Shown here piece after piece: positions 16,415-26,668 of a DNA stretch of 60,839 nucleotides. The notes under the pieces were generated by a model that did no database searches, had not been told where the DNA came from, and saw only the letters and a program-made list of their open reading frames with translations. Position 1 is the stretch's first letter. Each line of letters opens with the position of its first letter. Made by a program: the position numbers and the translations under genes. Where the stretch lies: contig NZ_LYWZ01000004.1 in assembly GCF_001661965.1 (NCBI RefSeq), positions 1 to 60,839 of the forward strand, read 5' to 3'. Source of the stretch: Croceicoccus mobilis (GTDB taxonomy: Bacteria; Pseudomonadota; Alphaproteobacteria; Sphingomonadales; Sphingomonadaceae).

Positions 16415-17245
16415 TCAGGCGGTAAGGCCGTTGCGGATCATGATCGCGCCAATGAACAGGAGATAGACCCCGAAAATGCGCTTCATCCACTCTGGATTAA
16501 GGTGATGCGCCGCCGCCGCGCCCCACGGGGCGGAAAACGACGACATGGCGACGATCGAAAGCGCCGCGATCACATTGACATAGCCAAGCGAGCCGACAGG
16601 CAGCCCGTGCACGCCAAGGCCGATGATCGCATAGCCGATGGCCGACGGGACCGCGATGATGACGCCAATGCCCGACGCCGTGCCGATCGCCCGGTGGATG
16701 GATCGGCCATAGAGGGTCATCACGATGATCGCGACCGTGCCCCCGCCAATGCCGAGCAGCGAGGACGAAGCACCGAGGCCCGTGGCGATCGCCATGCGCC
16801 CGCCGCCTGCCGGAATATCTTCACCCAATTTCATCGACTTGAGGATCGGGTAGAGGAAGTGGATCGCCATCAATATGACGCCCACCCCGAATATGATCGC
16901 CAGCACCGAGCTGGAGACGAGCGAGGCGAAGAGCACACCTGCAATGGAGCCGACGACGATATAGGGCGCCCATTGCTTCAGCAGTACGAAATCCACTGCC
17001 CCGCGCCGCGCATGCGCCTGCATCGACCGGAGCGAGGTGACGACAATGGTCGCAAGCGACGTGCCGATGGCGACATGCGCCAGTTCGGCTTCGGAACCGC
17101 CCAGAAGCGGGAGCATGACGAAAAGCGCAGGGACGACGACGAAGCCGCCGCCAATACCGAACAGGCCGGCGGCAAAGCCCGCCAGCACGCCCGCGCCAAG
17201 CATGAGGCCGATGATCGGCGCCCATTCGATGATCTGGTCTATCAT
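16415..17245 (-). CDS. TauE/SafE family anion exporter
   Basis: This 276-residue inner-membrane protein has about eight hydrophobic helices and the family repeats (AGLFGIGGGFVVVPALF near residue 25, and SSLLGIGGGTVAIIVMTLYG near residue 160). Each repeat carries the GIGGG glycine motif. Family members export sulfite or sulfoacetate, or move other organic acids. It is co-oriented with the downstream Tat aminotransferase (64-base gap) and the upstream GNAT gene (54-base gap). Sulfite export would fit if the aminotransferase acts on a sulfinate or sulfonate amino acid, but this is only a hypothesis. Confidence 0.86.
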   Translation of the reverse strand: MIDQIIEWAPIIGLMLGAGVLAGFAAGLFGIGGGFVVVPALFVMLPLLGGSEAELAHVAIGTSLATIVVTSLRSMQAHARRGAVDFVLLKQWAPYIVVGSIAGVLFASLVSSSVLAIIFGVGVILMAIHFLYPILKSMKLGEDIPAGGGRMAIATGLGASSSLLGIGGGTVAIIVMTLYGRSIHRAIGTASGIGVIIAVPSAIGYAIIGLGVHGLPVGSLGYVNVIAALSIVAMSSFSAPWGAAAAHHLNPEWMKRIFGVYLLFIGAIMIRNGLTA

Positions 17246-17299
17246 TTTCGGCCCACCTTGAGGGAAAGGGGGCCGGCATCGGGGGAATGCCGTGTCACT

Positions 17300-17854
17300 T
17301 CATAGGTCCTTCATCATGTGCACGATGGGCACGCCTGATGCCGTTTCATGCGCGATTTCCCTGAAGCCGCAGGCGCGATAAAGCGGCATTCCGCCCATCG
17401 TCGCGTGCAGCTGGATTGTGTTGAAACCCTCCGCCCTTGCCGCATCTTCGCCGGCCTTCAGGATCATGCGCCCGATGCCGAGCCGCGTGAAATCGGGGTG
17501 AGTGTACATGGCGCGAATACGCGCCGGTTCGGTCGCGGGATTCAGCAGGCGGGGATTGCGCCCTTCCGACTGGTCACCGCCGAAATTCGTGGCCCGCCTG
17601 CTCCACCCGCCACAGCCGGCAAGCACGCCATCCACCTCGACTGCGAAATAGGTTCCGTCGGCAAGGAGCTGGGTGTCGAGCGCCATGAAGAGATGGCTGG
17701 CGGCAACCTGCTCGGGCGGCAGCACCCGGGCAAGCAGCACGTCGGTGGAGAGGCGAATGAGCGCGCGAACGGCTTCGGCATCGCCGGGAACGGCAAGCCT
17801 CAGCACCGGTGTCGCGCGCTCATCCTCCCCAACCGGGGTGCCGGAACGGGACAT
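17300..17854 (-). CDS. GNAT family N-acetyltransferase
   Basis: This 184-residue acetyltransferase transfers acetyl from acetyl-CoA to an amine on an unknown small molecule or protein. The acetyl-CoA motif is MYTHPDFTRLGIGRMILKAGEDAARAEGF (R/Q-x-x-G-x-G/A pattern RLGIGR) in the C-terminal third, followed by a MGGMPLYRACGFREI motif-B segment. I chose the ATG at 17854, which has GAGGA upstream (GAGGATTGTTCC). A longer start would overlap the end of the preceding receptor gene. It lies 32 bases from that TonB receptor and belongs to its putative operon. Confidence 0.84.
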   Translation of the reverse strand: MSRSGTPVGEDERATPVLRLAVPGDAEAVRALIRLSTDVLLARVLPPEQVAASHLFMALDTQLLADGTYFAVEVDGVLAGCGGWSRRATNFGGDQSEGRNPRLLNPATEPARIRAMYTHPDFTRLGIGRMILKAGEDAARAEGFNTIQLHATMGGMPLYRACGFREIAHETASGVPIVHMMKDL

Positions 17855-17886
17855 GGAACAATCCTCATCCGCTCCGGCAGTCGTCA

Positions 17887-20451
17887 TCAGAAGCTCGCCC
17901 GGATCTTGGCGTAGTAGTAGCCGCCCATCCAGTCGACGGTCGAACCGGAGTTGTAGACGCGGCCGCAGCAATATTCGAAATCGGCCTTGTCCGGGTAGTT
18001 GTCGAACAGGTTACGCGCACCGACCGACAGGGTGAACATGTCGCCGAAGTCGTAGCTGCCTTCCAGATCGAACATCCATTCCGAGCCATAGGTCTGATAG
18101 ACCAGCGGCGCGTTGCTGCCGTCCGAGTTCGTCGACTTGCCGAAATAGTTGGCGCGCGCGACGATTCCCAGCGGACCTGCGTCATGAGCGATGGTGAACA
18201 CGCCCTTCCACTTCGGATCGAAGTTTTCGAAGTCGTACTGGTCCTCGTCGTTGAACAGGTCGTCGACCGGCCCATCGAAAGAGGTTTCGTTGTAGTTCAT
18301 CGCCGCCGTGAAGGTGGTGGTGCCAGCGCTCCATGTCGTCTTGTACGAACCGACGATGTCGACACCCTTGGTGATCGTGTCGAACGCATTGGTGAAGTAG
18401 AAGACGCCGCCAATCGATTCTGCGCCCACGACGCCCGCATCGATCAGATTGCCGACATAGCCAAGGCAGTCCGTCTGTGTACCGGCAGTCGCGGTATCGC
18501 AGTCCGAAACGACATTGATGGTCGAAATGGCGTTCAGGCGATCCTTGAGCGCGATCCGGTAGAAGTCGACCGACATGGTGAAGTTGCCGAAGTCGCCGGT
18601 GACGCCCCATGCCCAGTTGGTCGATTTCTCAGGCTTCAACGGCGTTGCGCCCAAGGCCTGCGCAACCGCGCTGGATGCCGGGAACAGGCCGGTCGCAACC
18701 GGAAGACCGTTGGGCAGACGGGTCGACACATTGGTCGTGCCCTGCTGGCCCGGCGTCGGTGCGCGGAAGCCCGTGCCATGCGAAGCGCGCAGCGCGACTT
18801 CGGGCGTCAGTTCGAACCGGCCCGCGATCTTGTAGATCAGCTGCGAATCGAAGTCCGAATAATTCTCGTACCGGAGCGCGCCCTGCAGGAAGAAGGTGCT
18901 GGTCACGTCGGCCGAAAGATCGCCATAGAACGCATAGCTGTGACGGTTGTAGGTGCCCGAAAATTCGGGCGAATAACCGGGGAAGCCGTTCGAGCCGACG
19001 CCGACGACGGTATAGACCGGGTCATCCCCGTCCGCACATTCGGCCGCAGTCAGCGGGCTGCCGGTGGTGGGGACGCCTGCATCGCAGAAACCGTACGGAT
19101 CGGCACCCGAATAGGGCCCTGCGAAATAGGAGTCGGGATCACCCTCGACCAGTTCGTAACCTTCTTCGAAATAGGTCCCGCCGAACGCGAAATCGAGATC
19201 GCCGGCAAGGCCGACGTCAAAGCTCTTCACGAAGTCAGCCTGGAACTGCAGTTCGTCGTTGATCAGGTCGCCGGGTTTGAAGCTGGTCGGCGAATCCGGG
19301 CCCATCGACGGGTTGATCGTGTTGACCAGCGTATAGGCGATCTTGGAACGGCCATAGCGGGCCGAGAAATCATAGGTGAACGTATCGGTCAGATCGCCGC
19401 GCAGGCCGCCGACCATCGACAAGTCCGTCACGTCGCCGGTGAACTGCGGCGTGAAACCGCCGGGGAAAAATTCCAGCGGGCTCCAGATCGAGCCATCGGC
19501 AAGGCGGATATCCTCGATCGTGCCGTTGTTCGGATAGCGATAGAAGAAATTGCCGGTGGAGGTCGACCAGCTGTAGTTGCCAAAGGCGTAAAGCTCGGCC
19601 TTGTCCGAAAGTTCATAGCCGGCATTCACGAAGGTGCGGACCGCTTCCATCGAGGGGCGACCCCATGGCTGGACCGTCTTGATGCCATCGACGGCGGCCG
19701 CATATTCAGCATTGGCCGGATCGGCGGCATAATCATCGACGCAGAACCAGCTTTCGCAATATTGCTCGGCCCGGTTGGTGTTTTCGGCGTTGTAATATTC
19801 CGCCGAGACATTGACGAAACCGCGATCACCAAGACCAAGGCCGATATTGCCGGCGAAGCGATATTCGAAACCGTCGCCTTCATAGAACTGGCCGGCTTCC
19901 GCTTCGAGGCTGATGCCGGTGGGGCTGTCCTTCAGCAGGAAGTTGATGACGCCGGCGATGGCGTCCGAACCGTATTGCGCGGCAGCGCCGTCGCGCAGCA
20001 CCTGCACCGACTTCAGCGCGATCGATGGGATCGTCGCGATATCGGGGCCCTGCGTGCCCGATCCGCCAATGGTGACCAGCGCGGCGCGATGGCGACGCTT
20101 GGAGTTTACCAGCACGAGGGTCTTGTCGGTCGGCATGCCGCGCAGCGTTGCCGGGCGAATGAAGCTGGAGCCGTCGGAAATCGGATTACGCGACAGCGTA
20201 TAGGACGGCACGAGCGTCTTCAGGACGTCATTCGTGTCCGTATAGGAAACGGCGTTGAGATCGTCAGTGCTGAAAACGTCGATCGGAACCGGCGAATCGG
20301 CCACCGTGCGGTCATTGCCGCGAAGGCCGGTCACGACGATAGTGCCATCTTCTTCCGACGGATCTTCGTCGGCGGTCTGCGCCATGGCGGCCACAGGAAA
20401 CAGCAGGCTGCCCGCAAGAGCAAGCGATGACACGAATGAGCGTTTATGCAT
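17887..20451 (-). CDS. TonB-dependent outer-membrane receptor (paralogue of the one at 58162)
   Basis: This 854-residue receptor has a signal peptide (MHKRSFVSSLALAGSLLFPVAAMAQ), a TonB-box-like GTIVVTGLRG, a plug domain rich in conserved motifs (ALKSVQVLRDGAAAQYGSDA, followed by IAGVINF), and a long barrel ending YYYAKIRASF. Paired cysteines in extracellular loops (CESWFC; CDAGVPTTGSPLTAAEC) suggest disulphides. It is clearly related to the receptor at 58162-60819, with the same plug wording and closing motif. The ATG at 20451 is preceded by AGGAGATCTCC. The gene is first in the five-gene row down to 12721. The ligand is unknown; this class in sphingomonads is often linked to peptides, sugars or siderophores. 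Confidence 0.92.
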   Translation of the reverse strand: MHKRSFVSSLALAGSLLFPVAAMAQTADEDPSEEDGTIVVTGLRGNDRTVADSPVPIDVFSTDDLNAVSYTDTNDVLKTLVPSYTLSRNPISDGSSFIRPATLRGMPTDKTLVLVNSKRRHRAALVTIGGSGTQGPDIATIPSIALKSVQVLRDGAAAQYGSDAIAGVINFLLKDSPTGISLEAEAGQFYEGDGFEYRFAGNIGLGLGDRGFVNVSAEYYNAENTNRAEQYCESWFCVDDYAADPANAEYAAAVDGIKTVQPWGRPSMEAVRTFVNAGYELSDKAELYAFGNYSWSTSTGNFFYRYPNNGTIEDIRLADGSIWSPLEFFPGGFTPQFTGDVTDLSMVGGLRGDLTDTFTYDFSARYGRSKIAYTLVNTINPSMGPDSPTSFKPGDLINDELQFQADFVKSFDVGLAGDLDFAFGGTYFEEGYELVEGDPDSYFAGPYSGADPYGFCDAGVPTTGSPLTAAECADGDDPVYTVVGVGSNGFPGYSPEFSGTYNRHSYAFYGDLSADVTSTFFLQGALRYENYSDFDSQLIYKIAGRFELTPEVALRASHGTGFRAPTPGQQGTTNVSTRLPNGLPVATGLFPASSAVAQALGATPLKPEKSTNWAWGVTGDFGNFTMSVDFYRIALKDRLNAISTINVVSDCDTATAGTQTDCLGYVGNLIDAGVVGAESIGGVFYFTNAFDTITKGVDIVGSYKTTWSAGTTTFTAAMNYNETSFDGPVDDLFNDEDQYDFENFDPKWKGVFTIAHDAGPLGIVARANYFGKSTNSDGSNAPLVYQTYGSEWMFDLEGSYDFGDMFTLSVGARNLFDNYPDKADFEYCCGRVYNSGSTVDWMGGYYYAKIRASF

Positions 20452-20884
20452 GGAGATCTCCTGATCCATTGGACGATCTCCTCCCCCAAATTCACTTTCT
20501 CCCAAGGCTGCGCCCTTCGGCCTTCTGGCCGGTCTTTTATTCGCAGCTATTATCTTACCTGAAAGTCCCTCGATATTTGTCCCGATGCGCGGCGTCCCAT
20601 GCTCGCGCAACAAAGTTTCCCTGAATCACTCTGTTACGAATTGCTGACAAAACGACGGGTAAGTTTCAATAGAAATCTCGCACTGCAGCAAATTATGTTC
20701 GCAGATGCACACACGGGAAAGAACCCTGATCACGGCACATCATTTCAAAACAGTGACTTGCGCGCAGAACGTGAACCGGCCCTCATATTATGCGAACGGC
20801 ATGTCCTGCTTTTTCCGACACTATCCCCGGTTCGCATATGCCGCCCATCTTCCAATCCGCGGCTGACACGGCATAATTGCAGCA
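20452..20884. other. Divergent promoter region
   Basis: These 433 bases separate the TonB receptor and the cation antiporter, which are read outward. They are AT-richer than the flanks and must hold both promoters. I see no gene, repeat or clear operator. Confidence 0.5.
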
Positions 20885-22642
20885 ATGGCCAGCGAACTTC
20901 ACCTCACGCCCGTTCTATCCGATGCTTTGGTGATCCTCGGGGCTGCCGGGATCGTGATCCCGGTGTTCGCCCGCTTTCGCGTCACGCCGATCATCGGGTT
21001 CATCCTTGTCGGCATGGCGGTCGGCCCTTTCGGCCTTGGGCGATTGGTTTTCGATTATCCATGGCTCCAGTATTTTACGATAACTGATCCACAAGGGCTT
21101 GATCCCTTTGCGGAATTCGGGATCATCCTGCTGCTGTTCACCATCGGGCTGGAGCTTAGCTTCAATCGCCTGTGGGCCATGCGCCGCCTGGTCTTCGGGC
21201 TTGGCGCGATGGAATTGACGATCTCGGCCGCGCTGATCGCCTTCGCCCTGATGATGATGGGGCAATACTGGTCGGGCGCGTTGGGCCTGGGCCTTGCCCT
21301 CGCCCTGTCCTCGACTGCGCTGGTGCTGCCGATTTCCGGCACGAAATCGCCGGTGGGCAAGGCTGCGCTCTCGATGCTCCTGTTCGAGGATATCGCCATC
21401 GTCCCGATCATCTTCCTGCTTGGCGCCATGGCACCCTATGCCGCGACCGAGGGGATGGAAGGGATGTGGACCACCATCTGGATGGGCGCGGTCACCATCG
21501 CGGTGCTGATGATTGGCGGCCGTGTCGTCCTGCCCCGTCTTTTCGCCCAGGCCGCGCGCACGAAAAGCCCGGAGCTGTTCCTTGCCGCCAGCCTGCTGGT
21601 CGTCATCATCGCCAGCCTTGCCACGGCAGCTGTGGGCCTGTCGCCGATCGTCGGCGCGCTGATTGCCGGACTGCTGATCGCCGAGACTGAATACCACACG
21701 GAAGTCGAGGGAATTACCGCGCCGTTCAAAGGGCTTGCGCTGGGTATTTTCCTGATCACCGTAGGCATGGGCGTCGACCTTACGGTCATCATCGACAACG
21801 CCGGGCCGATCTTTCTGGCGGTCGCGGGCGTGCTTGCCGCCAAGGCACTGGTCACGGGCATGCTACTGCGCATGATGGGCGCGCGGCGCGGCACGGCGGT
21901 GGAAACCGGCATCACCATGTCGGCCCCGTCGGAAACCACCCTGATCGTGCTGACCGCCGCTGCCAGCGCGCAGCTGATCCAGCCCCAGACCGCGCAGTTC
22001 TGGCAGATCGTGACCGCGATCGGTCTTACCATCACGCCGATCCTCGCCCTGATCGGCCGCAATGTCGCACGCCGCGTCGATGCAGCGCCGCCGGTCGCGG
22101 TAGAGGACGACGCGCAGGAACGCGCCATTATCATCGGCTATGGCCGCGTCGGCCAGCTGGTCGCCGACATGATGGATAAACACGGCAAGCCCTTCCTCGC
22201 CATCGATGCGGATCCGGAACTGGTGCAGCGCGCCCGGCGCAAGAAACATCCGCTGCTGTTTGCAGACGTGCGCGGTCCGGCGCTGGACAGGCTGGACCTG
22301 ACGCATGCGAATGCCTTCATCATCACGATGGACGAACCCGTTCTGGCTGCGCGAATCGTCAAGAAATTGCGCGCGACGCATCCGGACGTGCCGATCATCT
22401 CGCGCGCGCGCGACACCAGCCACGCGGCCGAGCTTTACCGCGCGGGCGCAACCGATGCAGTGCCCGAAACCTTGGAAAGCTCGCTTCAGCTGAGCGAGGC
22501 GGTGCTGGTCAATGTTGGTGTCGCGATGGGGCCCGTCATCGCCTCCATCCACGAAAAGCGCGACGAATTCCGCGATCGGCTGATGCTGGAAGGCGAGCTG
22601 AGCAAGCGGCCCAAGCTCAAGACCTCTCCCGCCGAAGCCTAA
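20885..22642 (+). CDS. Monovalent cation:proton antiporter with RCK domain (KefB/YbaL-like, CPA2)
   Basis: The 585-residue inner-membrane protein has about twelve transmembrane helices (residues 10-390), including GLALALSSTALVLPI and FEDIAIVPIIFLLG, typical of CPA2 exchangers. It then has a cytosolic TrkA-N/RCK nucleotide-binding domain from about residue 414 (IIIGYGRVGQLVADMM...DAD). Such proteins exchange K+ or Na+ for H+ and are gated by NAD(H) or glutathione adducts in the Kef group. The gene stands alone, facing away from the receptor and converging with alaS. Potassium efflux during electrophile or pH stress is the likely role. Confidence 0.92.
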   Translation: MASELHLTPVLSDALVILGAAGIVIPVFARFRVTPIIGFILVGMAVGPFGLGRLVFDYPWLQYFTITDPQGLDPFAEFGIILLLFTIGLELSFNRLWAMRRLVFGLGAMELTISAALIAFALMMMGQYWSGALGLGLALALSSTALVLPISGTKSPVGKAALSMLLFEDIAIVPIIFLLGAMAPYAATEGMEGMWTTIWMGAVTIAVLMIGGRVVLPRLFAQAARTKSPELFLAASLLVVIIASLATAAVGLSPIVGALIAGLLIAETEYHTEVEGITAPFKGLALGIFLITVGMGVDLTVIIDNAGPIFLAVAGVLAAKALVTGMLLRMMGARRGTAVETGITMSAPSETTLIVLTAAASAQLIQPQTAQFWQIVTAIGLTITPILALIGRNVARRVDAAPPVAVEDDAQERAIIIGYGRVGQLVADMMDKHGKPFLAIDADPELVQRARRKKHPLLFADVRGPALDRLDLTHANAFIITMDEPVLAARIVKKLRATHPDVPIISRARDTSHAAELYRAGATDAVPETLESSLQLSEAVLVNVGVAMGPVIASIHEKRDEFRDRLMLEGELSKRPKLKTSPAEA

Positions 22643-22661
22643 GGGGGCGTTGCGGGGGCGC

Positions 22662-25331
22662 TCAGGCCCCCACGCTCTCCGACATTACCGCCTTTACCGC
22701 GGCCAGCGCATCGGCAGCCTTCGATCCGTCGGGACCGCCGCCCTGCGCCATATCGGCGCGGCCACCGCCACCCTTGCCGCCCAGCGCCTCGACGCCAGCG
22801 CGCACAAGCGCGACCGCGTCGAACCGCTCGGTCAGGTCGTCGGTTACGGCAACGGCGAATGCGGCCCGGCCGTCATTGACGGCGCAGATCGCGGCAACGC
22901 CCGAACCCATGCGCTTCTTCGCCTCGTCGAGCAGGCCGCGCAATTCCTTGGGGTTCATGCCTTCAAGAACCTGGCCGGAGAACTTCACCCCGGCCACTTC
23001 CTCGTCGGCCGGAGCCGTCGCAGCGCCGCCAGAGGCACCGGCGAGAGCCAATGCCTTCTTCGCCTCGGCCAGTTCCTTTTCAAGCTTGCGCCGCTCGTCC
23101 ATCAGCACGGTGACGCGCTCCAGCGCCTCGTCCGGCGATGCCTTGATGGTGCCCGCAATCGCCTTCAGCGCATCCTCACGGGCCACGAGCCACTGGCGCG
23201 CAGCCTCGCCCGTCAATGCCTCGACACGGCGCACGCCGGAACTCACCGCGCTTTCCGAAACAATGCGGAAAATGCCGATGTCGCCCAGCGCGTTGACATG
23301 GGTGCCACCGCAAAGCTCGACCGAATAATTGCGCGCATCGCTGCCCGGACGGCCCATCGAGAGGACACGAACTTCCTCGCCATATTTCTCGCCAAAGAGC
23401 GCCATCGCGCCTGCCTCGATCGCATCGTCGGGGCTCATCAGGCGCGTCGTGACTGCCTCATTGTGGCGGATCTCGGCATTCACCTCGGCCTCGATCGCGG
23501 CGATGTCCTCGTCGCTCAAAGCCTTGGGATGCGAAAAGTCGAAACGCAGGCGGTCTTCGGCGACCAGCGAACCCTTTTGCGTCACATGTCCGCCCAGACG
23601 GCCCCGCAGCGCCGCATGCAGCAGATGGGTGGCCGAATGGTTTGCGCGGATAGCATCGCGGCGCTCGGCATCGACGGTCATGTGCACGGTTTCGCCAACG
23701 GCGACGGCACCCGATTCGATTCTACCGAGATGGGCATGCAGACGGCCCAGCGGCTTGCCCGTATCGCTGATCGCGATCTTCAGGCCATCGGGACGCCAGA
23801 TCGTGCCGGCATCGCCCGTCTGGCCGCCGCTCTCGCCATAAAATGGGGTCTGGTTGGTCAGGACGATGACGTCCTGCCCTTCGTCCGCGCTCTGCGTTTC
23901 CTTGCCATCGACGATGAGCGCGACGACATTCCCCTCACCTGCGGTGGAGGTGTAGCCGGTGAATTCGGTCGCGCCTTCGCGTTCGGCAATGTCGAACCAG
24001 ACTTCACCCGAAGCGGCGTCGCCCGAACCCTTCCACGCAGCGCGGGCGGCCGCCTTTTGCTGCGCCATCGCGGCATCGAAACCGGCGCGGTCGACCGAGA
24101 TCTTGCGCGAACGCAGAGCGTCCTCAGTCAAATCATAAGGGAAGCCATAGGTGTCATAGAGCTTAAAGGCGGTTTCGCCGGGAAGTTCGTCGCCCTCACC
24201 CAGATTGCCGGTCGCGTCGTCCAGCAGGCGCAGCCCCTTGTCCAGCGTCTGGCGGAAACGGGTTTCCTCACGCTCCAGCACTTCCTCGACCAGCGCCTGC
24301 GCGCGGGTTAGTTCGGGATAGGCCTGCCCCATTTCCGCGACCAGCGCGGGGACGAGGCGATGCATCAACGGATCGCTCGCGCCCAGGAGATGCGCATGAC
24401 GCATGGCGCGGCGCATGATGCGGCGAAGGACATAGCCGCGCCCTTCGTTCGACGGCAGTACGCCATCGGCCAGCAGGAAGCCGGTCGAGCGCAGATGATC
24501 GGCGATCACGCGGTGGCTGGCGCGGGCATTGCCCTCTGCGGCGACGCCGGTCAGGCTTTCAGACGCGGCGATCAGCGCCTTGAACGTGTCGATGTCGTAA
24601 TTGTCATGCACGCCCTGCATGACGGCGGAAATTCGCTCCAGCCCCATGCCGGTATCGATCGAGGGCTTGGGCAGCGGCTGGCGGGTGCCGTCGGCTTGGC
24701 TCTCGAACTGCATGAAGACGAGATTCCAGATCTCGATGAAGCGGTCGCCGTCTTCCTCGGGCGATCCCGGAGGGCCGCCCCAGATGCCTTCGCCGTGATC
24801 GTAGAAGACTTCGGAACATGGACCGCAGGGCCCGGTATCGCCCATCGACCAGAAATTATCGCTGGTGGCGATGCGGATGATGCGCTCTTCGGGAAGCCCG
24901 GCGATCTTGCGCCACAGGTCGAACGCCTCGTCATCGGTGTGATAGACGGTCGCGGTCAGCTTGTCGGCGGGCAGGCCCCATTCCTTGGTCAGAAGGGTCC
25001 AGGCGTGGGTGATCGCCTCTTCCTTGAAATAATCGCCGAAAGAGAAATTGCCGAGCATCTCGAAGAAGGTGTGATGCCGCGCGGTATAGCCGACATTGTC
25101 GAGATCATTGTGCTTCCCGCCCGCGCGCACGCATTTCTGCGAAGAGGTCGCGCGCGAATGATCGCGCTTTTCGAGGCCCGTGAAGACGTTCTTGAACGGC
25201 ACCATGCCGGCGTTCACGAACATCAGCGTGGGATCGTTATAGGGAACGAGCGGCGCGGAATGGACCTTCTCGTGGCCCTGCTCGGCGAAATAGCTCAGGA
25301 ACGAAGAGCGGATATCATTGGTCGACGTCAT
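22662..25331 (-). CDS. alaS: Alanyl-tRNA synthetase
   Basis: The 889-residue enzyme charges tRNA-Ala. Its N-terminal class II catalytic domain (residues 1-240) opens with [20 protein letters not shown] and contains the [22 protein letters not shown] signature. The tRNA-recognition domain follows, then the editing domain with HSATHLLH and the CGGTH motif, which form the zinc-binding HXXXH/CXXXH set. The C-terminal DHHA1 domain is glycine-rich near the end ([16 protein letters not shown]). Length and domain order match the family. It is last in the conserved run cckA-recA-alaS. Confidence 0.98.
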   Translation of the reverse strand: MTSTNDIRSSFLSYFAEQGHEKVHSAPLVPYNDPTLMFVNAGMVPFKNVFTGLEKRDHSRATSSQKCVRAGGKHNDLDNVGYTARHHTFFEMLGNFSFGDYFKEEAITHAWTLLTKEWGLPADKLTATVYHTDDEAFDLWRKIAGLPEERIIRIATSDNFWSMGDTGPCGPCSEVFYDHGEGIWGGPPGSPEEDGDRFIEIWNLVFMQFESQADGTRQPLPKPSIDTGMGLERISAVMQGVHDNYDIDTFKALIAASESLTGVAAEGNARASHRVIADHLRSTGFLLADGVLPSNEGRGYVLRRIMRRAMRHAHLLGASDPLMHRLVPALVAEMGQAYPELTRAQALVEEVLEREETRFRQTLDKGLRLLDDATGNLGEGDELPGETAFKLYDTYGFPYDLTEDALRSRKISVDRAGFDAAMAQQKAAARAAWKGSGDAASGEVWFDIAEREGATEFTGYTSTAGEGNVVALIVDGKETQSADEGQDVIVLTNQTPFYGESGGQTGDAGTIWRPDGLKIAISDTGKPLGRLHAHLGRIESGAVAVGETVHMTVDAERRDAIRANHSATHLLHAALRGRLGGHVTQKGSLVAEDRLRFDFSHPKALSDEDIAAIEAEVNAEIRHNEAVTTRLMSPDDAIEAGAMALFGEKYGEEVRVLSMGRPGSDARNYSVELCGGTHVNALGDIGIFRIVSESAVSSGVRRVEALTGEAARQWLVAREDALKAIAGTIKASPDEALERVTVLMDERRKLEKELAEAKKALALAGASGGAATAPADEEVAGVKFSGQVLEGMNPKELRGLLDEAKKRMGSGVAAICAVNDGRAAFAVAVTDDLTERFDAVALVRAGVEALGGKGGGGRADMAQGGGPDGSKAADALAAVKAVMSESVGA

Positions 25332-25421
25332 GCGGGGCAGTTAAGCCAGCAGACCCCGTTCGACAAGAACCCAAAGCGTCCTAGCCACATTACAGCACAT
25401 TCTGTCGGCATGTTTCCCACG

Positions 25422-25450
25422 AAAAAGGGCACGGGATCGCTCCCGTGCCC
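25422..25450 (-). terminator. Intrinsic terminator of recA
   Basis: On the reverse strand a perfect 10-base stem (GGGCACGGGA with its complement, loop GCGA) is followed by TTTTTC. It lies 26 bases past the recA stop. Confidence 0.88.
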
Positions 25451-25476
25451 CTGATCTCGTCATGATGCCGCAGCGA

Positions 25477-26544
25477 TCAATCCTCGGAGTCGTCGTTCCC
25501 CGGATTGGTCATCATTTCCTCGGCGACCTCGTCGGTCTTGCCTCGGATCGCCTTTTCCAGCTTCTCGCGAAGCTCGGGGTTTTCCTTGAGGAAGTTCTTC
25601 GCGTTTTCACGGCCCTGTCCGATGCGGACGCTGTCATAGCTGAACCATGCGCCCGATTTCTCGACCAGGCCCGCCTTCACGCCAAGGTCGAGGATCTCAC
25701 CGATCTTGGAGATGCCCTCGCCATACATGATGTCGAATTCGACCTGCTTGAAGGGCGGTGCGACCTTGTTCTTCACAACCTTCACGCGGGTCGCGTTGCC
25801 GACAACCTCGTCACGGTCCTTGATCTGGCCGGTGCGGCGGATGTCGAGGCGGACCGAAGCATAGAACTTCAGCGCGTTACCGCCCGTCGTTGTCTCCGGG
25901 TTGCCGTACATCACGCCGATCTTCATGCGCAGCTGGTTGATGAAGATCACCATGCACTTCGACTTGTTGATCGAACCGGTGAGCTTACGCAGCGACTGGC
26001 TCATCAAACGGGCCTGCAGACCGACATGGCTGTCGCCCATCTCGCCCTCGATCTCGGCGCGGGGCACGAGAGCGGCGACCGAATCGACCACCAGCACGTC
26101 GATCGCGTTCGAACGCACCAGCGTATCGGTGATTTCCAGCGCCTGCTCACCCGTATCGGGCTGCGAGACGATCAGCTCGTCGATGTCGACGCCCAGCTTC
26201 TTGGCATAGACCGGGTCGAGAGCATGCTCTGCATCGACGAAGGCAGCGGTGCCGCCATTCTTCTGCGCCTCTGCGATGACATGCAGCGCAAGCGTGGTCT
26301 TGCCCGAGCTTTCCGGCCCGTAGACTTCGATGATGCGGCCCTTCGGCAGGCCGCCGATTCCCAGTGCAATATCGAGCCCAAGCGATCCGGTGGAGACAGC
26401 CTCCACGTTCATGGCCTCGCGGCTGCCCAGCTTCATGGCCGAGCCCTTGCCGAATGCCCGGTCGATCTGGGCGAGTGCTGCGTCAAGCGCCTTTTGACGA
26501 TCCAAGTCGGATACCCCGTTCACAAGTTTCAGATTTGCTGCCAT
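25477..26544 (-). CDS. recA: RecA recombinase
   Basis: The 355-residue ATPase forms filaments on single-stranded DNA for homologous recombination and triggers LexA self-cleavage. The Walker A motif GPESSGKTT is at residues 76-84, the Walker B region is [10 protein letters not shown], and the L1/L2 DNA-binding loops ([34 protein letters not shown]) are intact. The acidic tail ends [10 protein letters not shown] chose the ATG at 26544 because AGGGAG lies before it and it gives the usual length; longer in-frame extensions cross the SOS box. A GTTC-N7-GTTC site 78 bases upstream makes it LexA-regulated. Confidence 0.99.
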   Translation of the reverse strand: MAANLKLVNGVSDLDRQKALDAALAQIDRAFGKGSAMKLGSREAMNVEAVSTGSLGLDIALGIGGLPKGRIIEVYGPESSGKTTLALHVIAEAQKNGGTAAFVDAEHALDPVYAKKLGVDIDELIVSQPDTGEQALEITDTLVRSNAIDVLVVDSVAALVPRAEIEGEMGDSHVGLQARLMSQSLRKLTGSINKSKCMVIFINQLRMKIGVMYGNPETTTGGNALKFYASVRLDIRRTGQIKDRDEVVGNATRVKVVKNKVAPPFKQVEFDIMYGEGISKIGEILDLGVKAGLVEKSGAWFSYDSVRIGQGRENAKNFLKENPELREKLEKAIRGKTDEVAEEMMTNPGNDDSED

Positions 26545-26621
26545 TTTACGGCTCCCTAGTCGTATCCAGTTGCCCCAACAAATCAACCGTACGAGAGCCA
26601 TGTACCGCATTTGTTCCACCA

Positions 26622-26636
26622 GAACAAGCGTAGAAC
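26622..26636 (-). promoter_or_regulatory. LexA SOS box of recA (alphaproteobacterial type)
   Basis: On the reverse strand this reads GTTCTACGCTTGTTC, an exact match to the alphaproteobacterial LexA consensus GTTC-N7-GTTC. It lies 78 bases before the recA start in the recA-cckA gap, where LexA would block the promoter. Confidence 0.9.
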
Positions 26637-26668
26637 AAATTTATTTCCTACCGCGTCAATACGCGCTT

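Noticed and set aside
17809-20430. 873-codon forward frame opposite a TonB receptor
   Set aside because: Antisense of a clear receptor gene; low-complexity product without motifs.
22650-24311. Long forward open frame opposite alaS
   Set aside because: It is the GC-rich antisense of a well-conserved gene, with Arg/Gly/His-rich composition and no domain.
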